Shown here one piece after another: positions 17,204-25,542 of a DNA stretch of 64,000 bases; within the stretch, counting starts at the first letter, position 1; every line of letters starts with the position of its first letter. The stretch spans positions 4,588,001 through 4,652,000 of the forward strand of contig NZ_CP060790.1 of NCBI RefSeq assembly GCF_014489595.1. Direction: 5' to 3'. Source of the DNA: Paenacidovorax monticola (GTDB lineage: Bacteria; Pseudomonadota; Gammaproteobacteria; Burkholderiales; Burkholderiaceae_C). Below the pieces are notes generated by a model. That model was given only the letters and a program-made list of their open reading frames with translations. It ran no database searches and was not told the DNA's origin. The position numbers were made by a program, and so were the translations under genes.

Positions 17204-18295
17204 TCAGCCCCGGGCGATGGCCGCCGCGATCGCCTCGCCCACCTGCGTGGTGTTGGCCGAGCCGCCGAGGTCCGGCGTGCGCGGGCCGCTCCGGATGACT
17301 TCTTCGATCGCACCCACGATGGCATCGTGGGCCTGCCGCCCCGCGCCCTGGCCCTGCGTGAGGAAGTCCAGCATCAGCGCGCCGGACCAGATCATCGCGA
17401 TGGGGTTGGCGATGTTCTTGCCGTAGATGTCGGGCGCCGAGCCGTGCACGGGCTCGAACAGGCTGGGGAAGGTGCGGTCGGGGTTGAGGTTGGCCGAGGG
17501 TGCCAGGCCGATGGTGCCCGTGGTGGCGGGACCCAGGTCGGAGAGGATGTCGCCGAACAGGTTGGTGGCGGCCACCACGTCGAAGCGGCCCGGCTGCAGT
17601 ACGAAGCGCGCGGTGAGGATGTCGATGTGCTGCTTGTCCAGCGTGACCTCGGGGTAGTCCTTGGCGACCTCGTCGGCGCGCTGGTCCCACCAGGGCATGC
17701 TGATGGCGATGCCGTTGCTCTTGGTGGCCAGGGTCACGTGCTTCCTGGCACGGCTCTGGGCCAGGTCGAAGGCGTACTTGAGCAGGCGGTTGGCGCCGTG
17801 GCGCGAGTAGACCGATTCCTGGATCACGATCTCGCGGTCCGTGCCCTCGTACATGATGCCGCCGAGCGACGTGTACTCGCCCTCGGTGTTCTCGCGCACC
17901 ACGTAGTAGTCGATGTCGCCGGGCTTGCGGCCGGCCAGCGGGCAGGGCACGCCCTCGAACAGGCGCACCGGACGCAGGTTGATGTACTGGTCGAACTCGC
18001 GGCGGAACTTGAGCAGCGAGCCCCACAGCGAGACGTGGTCGGGCACGGTGGCGGGCCAGCCCACGGCGCCGAAGAAGATCGCGTCCATGCCCGAGAGTTG
18101 CGCCTTCCAGTCGTCGGGCATCATTTTTCCGTGCTGGGCGTAGTAGTCGCAATGCGCCCAGTCGAAGGTATGGAATTCGAGCGGCAGGCCGAAGCGCTGG
18201 GCGGCGGCCTGCGCGGCGCGCAGGCCTTCGGGCATGACTTCCTTGCCGATGCCGTCTCCGGCGATCACGGCGATCTTGTACGTGCGTTGCTGCAT
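17204..18295 (-). CDS. ttuC: Tartrate/D-malate dehydrogenase-type isocitrate dehydrogenase-family enzyme
   Basis: This 363-aa protein is a beta-decarboxylating dehydrogenase that oxidises tartrate or D-malate with NAD and a divalent metal. It has AVIAGDGIGKEVMPEGLRAA at the N-terminus, the FDWAHCDYYAQHGKMMPDDW segment typical of tartrate dehydrogenases, and DYYVVRENTEGEYTSLGG. It also has catalytic-region TKSNGIAISM, NLFGDILSDLGP and FEPVHGSAPDIYGKNIANP. The start at 18295 (MQQRTYKIAV) is the family-consistent one; an upstream ATG would add a poorly matching 18 residues. It is divergent from the LysR at 18387. Substrate assignment between tartrate and D-malate is not certain. Confidence 0.85.
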   Translation of the reverse strand: MQQRTYKIAVIAGDGIGKEVMPEGLRAAQAAAQRFGLPLEFHTFDWAHCDYYAQHGKMMPDDWKAQLSGMDAIFFGAVGWPATVPDHVSLWGSLLKFRREFDQYINLRPVRLFEGVPCPLAGRKPGDIDYYVVRENTEGEYTSLGGIMYEGTDREIVIQESVYSRHGANRLLKYAFDLAQSRARKHVTLATKSNGIAISMPWWDQRADEVAKDYPEVTLDKQHIDILTARFVLQPGRFDVVAATNLFGDILSDLGPATTGTIGLAPSANLNPDRTFPSLFEPVHGSAPDIYGKNIANPIAMIWSGALMLDFLTQGQGAGRQAHDAIVGAIEEVIRSGPRTPDLGGSANTTQVGEAIAAAIARG

Positions 18296-18386
18296 GGGTG
18301 GGTCTCCAAGGGGTGTTGGCCGCCATTGTTCACTGGTGACGGGATTCATACAATGGGCGCTTCCGTGGTTCCACTATTCACGATTC

Positions 18387-19313
18387 GTGCAGAAAATTCC
18401 GCCCACCGATGATTTGCGCGTCTTCTGCACCGTGGTGCGCAAGGCCAGCTTCGCGGCGGCGGCGCAGGAACTGGCGGCTTCGCCCGCCTATGTGAGCAAG
18501 CGCATCCGCCTGCTGGAGCAGGAGCTGGGCGTGCCGCTGCTGCACCGCACCACGCGCCGCGTGGCCGTCACGGACCAGGGCGAGCGCGTGTTCCACTGGG
18601 CGCAGCGCATCCTCGACGACATGGACCAGCTCTTGCAGGAAGTGGCCGTCACGCGCCGCGAGCCGCAGGGGCTGCTGCGCATCTCCAGCAGCTTCGGCTT
18701 CGGGCGCAACGTGGTCGCGCCTGCGCTCTCCAAACTGGTGGAGCGGCACCCGGGCCTGCAGGTGCGGCTGGAGGTGTTCGACCGGCTGGTGGACGTGGCG
18801 GGCGAGGGGTTCGACCTCGATGTGCGTGTGGGCGACGAGATCGCCCCGCACCTCATCGCGCGGCGCCTGGCCGACAACCACCGCGTGCTCTGCGCGGCGC
18901 CGGATTACCTCGCGCGCCGGGGCGTGCCGCGCACCCCGGCCGAACTGCCCACGCACGACTGCCTGGTCATCAAGGAGCGCGACCACCCCTTCGGCCTGTG
19001 GCGCCTGCGCGCGGGTGCGGCAGAGCAGGCGGTGAAAGTGACGGGCCCGCTGTCGGCCAACAATGGTGAGATGGTGGTGCAGTGGGCCGTGGACGGGCGC
19101 GGCATCGCGCTGCGCTCGCAATGGGACGTGGGCGCGCACCTGCGCGCGGGGCGCCTGGTGCAGGTGCTGCCCGAATGGCGGCAGGAGGCCAACGTGTGGG
19201 CCGTGTACCCCACGCGGCTGCAGCTGTCGGCCAAGGTGCGCGTGTGCGTGGAATTCCTGCAGGAGTACTTCGAGCATGAATTCGAGAGGGAATGGGCCGC
19301 GCCGCTGCCTTGA
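18387..19313 (+). CDS. LysR-family regulator, DmlR/TtuA-like
   Basis: The 308-aa protein begins with a GTG (VQKIPPTDDLRVFCTVVRKASF) and contains the LysR helix-turn-helix (AAAAQELAASPAYVSKRIRLLE) at residues 20-45, followed by an effector domain (SSFGFGRNVVAPALSKLVERHP). The sequence is of the D-malate regulator DmlR type. It is divergent from the tartrate/D-malate dehydrogenase, 91 bp away, and would activate it when substrate is present. The GTG was chosen because the family alignment starts here; no good ribosome site or in-frame ATG lies close upstream. Confidence 0.87.
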   Translation: MQKIPPTDDLRVFCTVVRKASFAAAAQELAASPAYVSKRIRLLEQELGVPLLHRTTRRVAVTDQGERVFHWAQRILDDMDQLLQEVAVTRREPQGLLRISSSFGFGRNVVAPALSKLVERHPGLQVRLEVFDRLVDVAGEGFDLDVRVGDEIAPHLIARRLADNHRVLCAAPDYLARRGVPRTPAELPTHDCLVIKERDHPFGLWRLRAGAAEQAVKVTGPLSANNGEMVVQWAVDGRGIALRSQWDVGAHLRAGRLVQVLPEWRQEANVWAVYPTRLQLSAKVRVCVEFLQEYFEHEFEREWAAPLP

Positions 19314-19352
19314 GGCGCAGCCTGGGTCGAGCGGACCCGGGCGGACCTTGAA

Positions 19353-19406
19353 ATGAAAATAGCTGCTGGCGCTTGTCCACCAAGCGCCAGCAGCTATCAT
19401 TTTCAT
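19353..19406. terminator. Bidirectional terminator / intergenic palindrome
   Basis: A near-perfect hairpin: ATGAAAATAGCTGCTGGCGC at 19353 onward pairs with the 3' arm ending TATCATTTTCAT, around the loop TCCAC. It sits between convergent genes (LysR and yqeY) and is A/T-rich at both feet, so it can end transcription from both sides. The core GGCGCTTGTCCACCAAGCGC recurs in shorter form at 59716-59735, so it is also a dispersed repeat. Confidence 0.7.
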
Positions 19407-19437
19407 ACTGACCGGGCTCGGTCAGCGCAGGAGGCGC

Positions 19438-19884
19438 TCAGCCTGCGAGCGCGGCCTTCACGGCGGCCGAGACCTGGCCCATGTCGGCCTTGCCGGCCAG
19501 GCGGGTCTTCACCACGCCCATGACCTTGCCCATGTCGCCAGGGCCCGCAGCGCCCAGTTCGGCCACGATGGCCTTGACGGCGGCGGTCACTTCGTCGGCC
19601 GACATGCGCTCGGGCAGGTAGGCCTGCAGCACGGCCATCTCGGCCTTCTCCTTGTCGGCCAGATCCTGGCGGCCCGCGCCTTCGAAGGCCGTGATGCTGT
19701 CCTTGCGCTGCTTGATGAGCTTGTCGACGATGGACACGATGGCCGCGTCGTCGAGCGTGATGCGCTCGTCCACTTCCTTTTGCTTCATCGCGGCCTGCAG
19801 CAGGCGGATGGTGCCCAGGCGCTCGCTGTCCTTGGCGCGCATGGCGGTCTTCATGTCTTCGGTGATCTGGTCCTTGAGGCTCAT
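19438..19884 (-). CDS. GatB/YqeY domain protein
   Basis: The 148-aa protein is a stand-alone YqeY, with the LKDQITEDMKTAMRAKDSERLGTIRLLQAAMK N-terminal helices, KLIKQRKDSITAFE, the family motif LQAYLPERMSADEV, and a C-terminal GDMGKVMGVVKTRLAGKADM. The fold matches the tRNA-binding tail domain of the amidotransferase subunit GatB; its function in isolation is not established. It follows rpsU on the same strand, an order often seen in proteobacteria, with an intrinsic terminator between them that should lower its expression relative to rpsU. Confidence 0.88.
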   Translation of the reverse strand: MSLKDQITEDMKTAMRAKDSERLGTIRLLQAAMKQKEVDERITLDDAAIVSIVDKLIKQRKDSITAFEGAGRQDLADKEKAEMAVLQAYLPERMSADEVTAAVKAIVAELGAAGPGDMGKVMGVVKTRLAGKADMGQVSAAVKAALAG

Positions 19885-19908
19885 GGGTTCTCCAATGCTC
19901 TGGTGCGG

Positions 19909-19952
19909 TGAAAAACAAAAAACCCGCGCTTGGCGTCCCTAGCGCGGGTTTG
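19909..19952 (-). terminator. Intrinsic terminator between rpsU and yqeY
   Basis: On the minus strand AAACCCGCGCT (plus 19941-19952) pairs with AGCGCGGGTTT (plus 19919-19930), followed by a T-rich tract (plus 19909-19922). It lies after rpsU and before yqeY, so it ends or attenuates the rpsU transcript. Confidence 0.75.
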
Positions 19953-19987
19953 GCGGCCGTCCTTCGGTGAAGGCGCCGAAGCTGTGC

Positions 19988-20200
19988 TTAGTACAGCTTC
20001 TTGGGCAGCTGCATGCTGCGCACGCGCTTGTAGTGGCGCTTGACGGCGGCAGCCTTCTTGCGCTTGCGCTCGGCCGTGGGCTTTTCGTAGAACTCGCGGG
20101 CGCGCAGGTCGGTCAGCAGGCCCAGCTTCTCGATGGTGCGCTTGAAGCGGCGCAGTGCCACGTCAAAGGGTTCGTTTTCTTTTACACGGATGGTGGTCAT
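19988..20200 (-). CDS. rpsU: 30S ribosomal protein S21
   Basis: A 70-aa, strongly basic protein with the S21 family sequence: [40 protein letters not shown], then [20 protein letters not shown]. It joins the 30S subunit near the platform and helps initiation at Shine-Dalgarno sites. It has its own sigma-70-like promoter at 20330-20357, about 120 nt upstream, and a terminator after it. The DnaG and RpoD genes found next to rpsU in some proteobacteria are absent here. Confidence 0.97.
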
Positions 20201-20329
20201 TAGCTAATGTTTCCAAATTTTGTGCCCGCAGAGGGTTTTCGGGAAGATCGGGCCCAAAAGCCATGCGCGGCGGTTTTCCCCGTCTGTAACTAGTATCCGG
20301 CCGACGGGGCATTGCCAGCAGAGCCCGAC

Positions 20330-20357
20330 ATTATAGCGGGTTGGGACTGCCTGGCAA
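20330..20357 (-). promoter_or_regulatory. Sigma-70-like promoter of rpsU
   Basis: On the minus strand TTGCCA (plus 20352-20357) and TATAAT (plus 20330-20335) are separated by 16 bp. The -10 is a perfect consensus and the -35 matches at four or five positions. It overlaps the end of the upstream monooxygenase gene and leaves a 5' leader of roughly 120 nt before rpsU. Confidence 0.75.
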
Positions 20358-20722
20358 TCCACCGCCCTCGGGCGCAAGCGGCGCATGGCGCTCGCGCGAG
20401 TCGGCCGGGGCCTGGCCGCGCTCGTGCAGGCCGTAGTCGCGCAGCACGGCGGCCACACGCAGCCGGTAGCCGCGAACACGCCCGCGCGGCCTGCCGACTG
20501 GGCCTGGCGGTGCTCGGGCAGCGCGCGCCAGCGGGCCACGGCGGCCTCGTCGCGCCAGAAGCTCAGCGACAGCAGCTTGCCGGGCGTGGACAGGCTCTCG
20601 AAGCGCTCCACGGAGAGGAAGCCGTCCATGGCCGCCAGCCGCTCGCGCAGGTCCGCGGCCAGGTCCAGGTAGGCCTGGCGGCCGTCGCGGCTGGGCTCCA
20701 CTTCGAAGATGACGGCGATCAT
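20331..20722 (-). CDS. Antibiotic-biosynthesis-monooxygenase-fold (ABM) protein, one frameshift
   Basis: About 130 aa when repaired. The N-terminus is a clear ABM dimeric alpha/beta-barrel ([55 protein letters not shown]). After GRAGVFA the frame breaks at 20469-20472, and the next frame continues [19 protein letters not shown] and ends 33 residues later. One added G joins the two. Enzymes of this fold act on quinones or haem, but many are uncharacterised. Its ATG overlaps the stop of the gene at 20719-21081 (ATGA), so the two form an operon with related folds. Confidence 0.75.
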
Positions 20723-21081
20723 GGCCGGATCTCCTGGGCACTGACCGTGGCGGGCTGGGCAGGGCGTTCGAAGGTGCCGCCCACGACCTCGGTGAACGTG
20801 CGCTCTTCGCGCAGGATGAAGCGCTGGCGCTGCGCCCACTCGAAGTTGGCGCGGCCCTCGGGGTCGGCGCGCAGCCGGGCGCGGTAGGCCTCGTAGGCGG
20901 CCAGGCTGTCGAAGGCGATCAGGCCCCAGGCCTCGTAGTTCGTGCCTTCGCTGGGCAGGAAGTAGCCGACCAAGTGGCCGCCGCAGCGCGGAATGATGCG
21001 GCCCCAGGCCTCGGCATAGGCGCGGAAGGCGTCGCGCTGGAAGGGGTCGATCTCGTAGCGGATGAAGCAGGTGATGGGCAT
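20719..21081 (-). CDS. NIPSNAP-family protein
   Basis: The 120-aa protein has the NIPSNAP/dimeric alpha-beta-barrel pattern: [30 protein letters not shown], then [24 protein letters not shown] with the family's NYEAW signature, and a [13 protein letters not shown] end. Its function is not known. It overlaps the ABM gene by ATGA and is divergent from the ArsR-like regulator at 21192, which may control the pair. Confidence 0.82.
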   Translation of the reverse strand: MPITCFIRYEIDPFQRDAFRAYAEAWGRIIPRCGGHLVGYFLPSEGTNYEAWGLIAFDSLAAYEAYRARLRADPEGRANFEWAQRQRFILREERTFTEVVGGTFERPAQPATVSAQEIRP

Positions 21082-21191
21082 GGAATGCGGCTCCGGTGGT
21101 TGAGAATGCGTCCATCGTGCGTGCAGCCGGGCGGTTGATGCTTCGTCCTGGAACGAAGCAAGCAGGGCAGCGCCTGCGGCACACTGCGGGC

Positions 21192-21913
21192 ATGAACACC
21201 AACCAGATCGCGCACATTGCCTCGCTCGTGGGCGAGCCGGCCCGCACGGGCATGCTGCTCGCGCTGATGGACGGGCGCGCGCTCACGGCGCGCGAGCTGG
21301 CCGAGGCGGGGCGCGTGTCGGCCGCCACTGCCAGCCGCCACCTGGGGCTGCTCGTGGAGGCTGGCCTGCTCGCGCTGGAGCGCCAGGGGCGCCACCGCTA
21401 CCACCGCCTGGCCTCGCCCGAGGTGGCGCGCCTGCTCGAAGGGCTCATGCAGCTGGCCGTGCGGCAGGCGCCTGCCCACGCCCCATGGCCGTGGGCCCGC
21501 GCGATGCGGCGCTGCGCCAGGCGCGCACCTGCTACGACCACATCGCGGGGCGCCTGGGCGTGGCCATTGCGGCGCACCTGCTCGAACAGGGCGCGATCGC
21601 TTTCGACGACGAGGCGGGCGGCCAGGTTACGGAGCGCGCCGAGGCCGTGCTGCGGCCGCTGGGGCTCGCGACGCAGGAGGCGCTTGCCACCGGCGCCGCG
21701 CGGCGCCCGCCCTGCCGGCCTTGCCTGGACTGGAGCGAGCGCCGCCCGCATATGGCGGGGCGGCTGGGGGCCATGCTGTGCGTGCACTGCCTGGACCGTG
21801 GCTGGCTGCGGCGTGCGGCGGGCTCGCGCGCGCTGGAGATCACGCCCCAGGGCGCCGTGGCGCTGCGCGACTGGCTGGGCGTGGCGCGCTGGAGCGAGGT
21901 GGTGAATGCCTGA
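21192..21913 (+). CDS. ArsR-like winged-helix regulator, one frameshift
   Basis: When repaired this is a regulator of about 240 aa. The N-terminal helix-turn-helix ([59 protein letters not shown]) is of ArsR/SmtB type. The CCCC run at 21481-21484 shifts the frame; with one extra C the protein continues [29 protein letters not shown] to the stop at 21913. The second half has CYDHIAG, then [20 protein letters not shown] and [12 protein letters not shown], a Cys/His-rich pattern seen in long ArsR-family proteins. It is divergent from the NIPSNAP/ABM pair, its likely target. Confidence 0.8.
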
Positions 21914-21918
21914 AGCGC

Positions 21919-23160
21919 TCAGTGCACCGGCAGCGCCTGCGCGCAGGCATGGGCGCTGGCCCAGGCCCACTGGAAGTTGTAGCCGCCGAGCCAGCCCGTG
22001 ATGTCCACCACTTCGCCGATGAAGTACAGGCCCGGCTGGGCCTTGCATTCCAGGGTCTGCTGCGAGAGCGCGCGCGTGTCCACGCCGCCCAGCGTGACCT
22101 CGGCCTTCTTGTAGCCCTCGGTGCCCGTGGGGGTGAGTTCCCAGCGCGCGAGCCGCTCGGCCAGGCGCGCCAGGGCCTTGTCGGCGGCCTCGTTGATGGG
22201 GCGCTGCCAATCGGGGCTCTGGCCGGCCCAGGCGTCTGCCAGGCGGCCGGGCACCAGCGTGGCGAGTTCGTTGGCGATGAGCTTCCTGGAGCGCGCCTTG
22301 GCCTGGGCCAGCGCGGCGGGCAGATCCACGCCCGGGGCCAGGTCGATGGCCAGCGGCTGGCCGGGCTGCCAGTAGCTCGAGATCTGGAGCACGGCCGGGC
22401 CCGAAAGCCCGCGGTGCGTGAACAGCAGGTCCTCGTGGAAGGCCATGCGTTCCTTCTTGGCTCCGGTGCCGATCTCCACGGGCAGGGCCAGGCCCGCGAG
22501 CTGGGCGTAGGGCGCCCAGGCATCGCCGTCGAAGGTCAGCGGCACGAGGCCCGGGCGGCGCTCGACCAGCGGCAGGCCGAATTGATGGGCGATCCGGTAG
22601 CCGAAATCGGTGGCGCCGATCTTGGGGATGGACAGGCCGCCGGTGGCGATCACAAGGCTGGCGGCTTCCACCATGCCCCGGTCGGTATCGATTTGATAGC
22701 TGTGCGCGCTGACCCCATCTGCGCTGGGGGTTGAAAAGCCTATTTTCCTGACGCCGCAAGGCTGCCAGCGCTCCACGCGGCCGTCGGCGCATTCGGCAAG
22801 CAGCATGGCGATGAGGTCCTCGGCCGAGCGGTCGGCGAAGAGCTGGCCCTTGTGCTTTTCGTGGAACGGTATGCCGTGGCGCTGCACCAGCGCGATGAAG
22901 TCGGCAGGCTGGTAGCGCGACAGGGCCGAGCGGCAGAACTGCGGGTTCTGCCCCACGAAGTGCTTGTGCGGTGCGCGTGGGTCCAGCTCGCGGTTGGTGA
23001 AGTTGCAGCGCCCGCCGCCCGAGATGCGGATCTTCTCGGCCACCTTGTCGGCGTGGTCGATGAGCAGCACCTTGAGGCCGCGCTGGCCCGCCTGCGCGGC
23101 GCAGAACAGGCCGGCGGCGCCGGCACCGATGATGACGGCGTCAAAAAACGGAGTGGTCAT
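21919..23160 (-). CDS. HI0933/YhiN-family flavoprotein (BaiN-like NAD(P)/FAD oxidoreductase)
   Basis: This 413-aa flavoprotein has an N-terminal FAD-binding Rossmann motif (AVIIGAGAAGLFCAAQAGQRG) and the family's KIRISGGGRCNFTNRE signature, plus a VIATGGLSIPKIGATDFGY second nucleotide-binding segment. C-terminal motifs include AEVTLGGVDTRALSQQTLE and YFIGEVVDITGWLGGYNFQWAWASG-like, which are typical of YhiN/HI0933 proteins. Its reaction is unproven in most bacteria. A 60-bp palindromic repeat fragment (22690-22748) encodes a family-atypical insert (STPSADGVSAHS). It is convergent with the ArsR-like gene. Confidence 0.88.
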   Translation of the reverse strand: MTTPFFDAVIIGAGAAGLFCAAQAGQRGLKVLLIDHADKVAEKIRISGGGRCNFTNRELDPRAPHKHFVGQNPQFCRSALSRYQPADFIALVQRHGIPFHEKHKGQLFADRSAEDLIAMLLAECADGRVERWQPCGVRKIGFSTPSADGVSAHSYQIDTDRGMVEAASLVIATGGLSIPKIGATDFGYRIAHQFGLPLVERRPGLVPLTFDGDAWAPYAQLAGLALPVEIGTGAKKERMAFHEDLLFTHRGLSGPAVLQISSYWQPGQPLAIDLAPGVDLPAALAQAKARSRKLIANELATLVPGRLADAWAGQSPDWQRPINEAADKALARLAERLARWELTPTGTEGYKKAEVTLGGVDTRALSQQTLECKAQPGLYFIGEVVDITGWLGGYNFQWAWASAHACAQALPVH

Positions 23161-23245
23161 GCGGCCGGCCGCGGAGTCGATGGAAGCGCTGGATTGTAGG
23201 AGGGCGCGGTAGCATGCGGAGTCGACCACCCCAGGAGCTTTGCCC

Positions 23246-23725
23246 ATGACCCCGATTCGGTACGCCGCCTGCGCCGTTGCGCTGGGCTTTCTGGCCCCGG
23301 CCTGGGCCATCAACAAGTGCACCGGCGCCGACGGCAAGGTCTCGTTCCAGGATGCGCCCTGCACGGGCCAGGGCGAGAAGATCGATGTGCGCCCCGCCAT
23401 CGAGGGCGTCAACCCGGCGCAGCCCAGCCCGTCCGCAGTGCAGGAGGGCGTGTTCGGCGAGTCCTGGCAGCGCAAGAACTTCCTCCAGACGCAAGGCGTG
23501 CCCCAGGCGCGGGCCGCCGTTGCGCGCAGCCAGCAGGAGTGCGAGGAGCAGCAGCGCCTGCTGGCCCAGCAGCGTCCCTTGCCGCGCCATCTCGCCTCCG
23601 GCTCCCAGTTTGCGCAAGGGCTCCAGGTCGAAGCGCAGAAAGTCAAGGCCGCATGCGATGCCCGCACCGAGGACTTGCGCGGGCAGCTGCAGGCGCTCGA
23701 AAAGGAACTGAGCGGGTTGCAGTAG
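23246..23725 (+). CDS. DUF4124-domain exported protein
   Basis: The 159-aa protein starts with a short signal sequence (RYAACAVALGFLAPAWAINK) followed directly by the DUF4124 core (NKCTGADGKVSFQDAPCTGQGEKI), a small cysteine-pair domain common in Burkholderiales periplasmic proteins. The rest is helical and coiled-coil-like (QQECEEQQRLLAQQRPL; QLQALEKELSGLQ). The start is the ATG at 23246, which has an AGGAG ribosome site 9 nt upstream. No function is known. Confidence 0.8.
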   Translation: MTPIRYAACAVALGFLAPAWAINKCTGADGKVSFQDAPCTGQGEKIDVRPAIEGVNPAQPSPSAVQEGVFGESWQRKNFLQTQGVPQARAAVARSQQECEEQQRLLAQQRPLPRHLASGSQFAQGLQVEAQKVKAACDARTEDLRGQLQALEKELSGLQ

Positions 23726-23798
23726 GGGCGTTGGCGCCATCTCCGGGCACGTACCGTGCCTTGTCGCGCCCTGCCGCAAGCGCTGCCGTGGCGGGGCC

Positions 23799-24926
23799 TC
23801 AGCCCTTCCAGGTGAACGGGAACTGGAGCTGCTTCACGAAGCCGTTGGGCACGTAGTCGCCCAGCACCCCGTATTGCTCGGGCCAGGGCCTGTCGCTCTT
23901 CACGGCCGTGCCGAACAGGTAGTCGAGGAAGGCGAAGTGCGCGGCGTAGTTCTTGTCCAGCGCTTCCTGGTCCTGGCTGTGGTGCCAGTGGTGGAAGTTG
24001 GGCGTGACGATGAGGTAGCGCAGCGGCCCCAGGCGCACGCTCACGTTGGCGTGGTTGAACACGGCCTGGAAGCCCACGATGACGATGTAGGCGTCGATCA
24101 CTTCCTTGCTGAAACCGAGCACGTAGATGGGCGCGAGCACCAGCGTGCGCGTGATGAGCAGCTCCAGGATGTGCTGGCGCGAGCCCGCCATCCAGTCCAT
24201 GCTCTTGACGCTGTGGTGCACGGCATGCAGGCGCCACAGCAGCGGCACTTCGTGGTAGGCCCGGTGCGTCCAGTACTGCACGAGGTCGGCCACGAGGATG
24301 ATGAGGAACAGCGCCACCCAGAAGTTCAGGCCCTGCACCCAGCCGCGCACGCCGTCGTGCGCGGCCCAGCCGAAGAACTTGTGCACCATCAGGTTGGTGG
24401 CCAGCAGCACGAAGCCCACCACCATGTGGTTCACGATGAAGTGGTGGAAGTCGGTCTGCCACTCGGCGCGGAAGATGGGTTGGTCCTTGCGCAGCGCGAA
24501 CAGCTTCTCGATGAAGATGAAGATCAGCGAGCTGCCCAGCAGGTCGAGGATGAACCAGTCCAGGCCGATGTAGGGCGTGTGGTCGGGGAAGTTCGGGTTC
24601 ACCTCCACCTTGTGGCCGCCCAGCAGCGCGGTGAGCGCCACCAGTCCGAACGCGAAGCTCGACAGCCAGCGCGAGCGGTTGAACACGATGTTCACGAGCG
24701 ACAGGCCGCCCGCCACCACCATGGCCCAGAACATGATCTGGCGGATCATCGCCACGTCGTAGCTCTTGCGCAGTTCGGGCGTGGTGAGGTATTCGGGAAA
24801 GTGGAAGGCCAGCACGCCCAGCAGGCACAGCGCGCCGAGCGTGAGCGCGATCACGCCCGTGATGAGGCCCCGGCCGCTGCGCAGCGCGCCATGGCCTTCG
24901 GTGAAGTCGTTGAGTTTGTCCAGCAT
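23799..24926 (-). CDS. Sterol-desaturase / fatty-acid-hydroxylase family membrane protein
   Basis: A 375-aa integral membrane di-iron protein. Hydrophobic segments span about residues 25-130 and 155-200. The histidine boxes HRAYHEVPLLWRLHAVHHSVKSMDW and, later, NFHHWHHSQDQEALDKNYA are the iron ligands of the sterol desaturase/hydroxylase superfamily (HxxxH, HxxHH, HHxxHH pattern). The substrate is unknown; candidates are hopanoid, sterol or sphingolipid-type lipids. The start at 24926 (MLDKLNDFTEG) is the first ATG with family-like sequence. It is divergent from the thioesterase gene at 25035. Confidence 0.87.
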   Translation of the reverse strand: MLDKLNDFTEGHGALRSGRGLITGVIALTLGALCLLGVLAFHFPEYLTTPELRKSYDVAMIRQIMFWAMVVAGGLSLVNIVFNRSRWLSSFAFGLVALTALLGGHKVEVNPNFPDHTPYIGLDWFILDLLGSSLIFIFIEKLFALRKDQPIFRAEWQTDFHHFIVNHMVVGFVLLATNLMVHKFFGWAAHDGVRGWVQGLNFWVALFLIILVADLVQYWTHRAYHEVPLLWRLHAVHHSVKSMDWMAGSRQHILELLITRTLVLAPIYVLGFSKEVIDAYIVIVGFQAVFNHANVSVRLGPLRYLIVTPNFHHWHHSQDQEALDKNYAAHFAFLDYLFGTAVKSDRPWPEQYGVLGDYVPNGFVKQLQFPFTWKG

Positions 24927-25034
24927 CCTTGAGCTCCCGTGCTGTTGTTGTATGGGTGAAACGCGCGCGAGTTTATTCCCAAGCCGCTCCGGCCGAACAT
25001 GCGGCTGACAGCTTCGCTTTCTAGAATCGGGGCC

Positions 25035-25535
25035 ATGAATCTGCCCGCGCACCAGCTCAGCATGACCGTGCTCATGTCGCCCGACATGGCCAACTTCTCC
25101 GGCAACGTCCATGGCGGCGCCATCCTCAAGCTGCTGGACCAGGTGGCCTATGCCTGCGCGAGCCGCTACTCGGGCTGCTACACCGTCACGCTCAGCGTGG
25201 ACCAGGTGACCTTTCTGCAGCCCATCCACGTGGGTGAACTCGTCACCTTCCTGGCCAGCGTGAACTACACGGGCACGTCGTCGATGGAGGTGGGCGTGAA
25301 GGTGGTGGCCGAGAACATCCGCACCCAGGTGGTGCGGCATGTGAACAGTTGTTTCTTCACCATGGTGGCGGTGGACGAAGACCGCAAGCCCACGGCCGTG
25401 CCCACGCTGTCGCCCGGCACGCACGACGAGCGCCGCCGCTGGGCCGCGGCGCTGCTGCGCAAGGAGCTGCGGCGCGAGCAGGCCGCCCGCTTCGAGCAGG
25501 TGCGCATCGAGGCCGCGGGCCAGGCCGGCGGCTGA
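25035..25535 (+). CDS. Acyl-CoA thioesterase, hot-dog fold
   Basis: This 166-aa acyl-CoA thioesterase hydrolyses acyl-CoA to free acid and CoA. It has the hot-dog catalytic region NVHGGAILKLLDQVAYACASRYSG, the VDQVTFLQPIHVGELV strand, and a C-terminal helical extension (ERRRWAAALLRKELRREQ). The pattern is that of the YciA/BACH group. The start at 25035 matches the family; a 12-residue longer frame begins upstream. Its natural chain length is not evident. Confidence 0.88.
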   Translation: MNLPAHQLSMTVLMSPDMANFSGNVHGGAILKLLDQVAYACASRYSGCYTVTLSVDQVTFLQPIHVGELVTFLASVNYTGTSSMEVGVKVVAENIRTQVVRHVNSCFFTMVAVDEDRKPTAVPTLSPGTHDERRRWAAALLRKELRREQAARFEQVRIEAAGQAGG

Positions 25536-25542
25536 GCGGCTG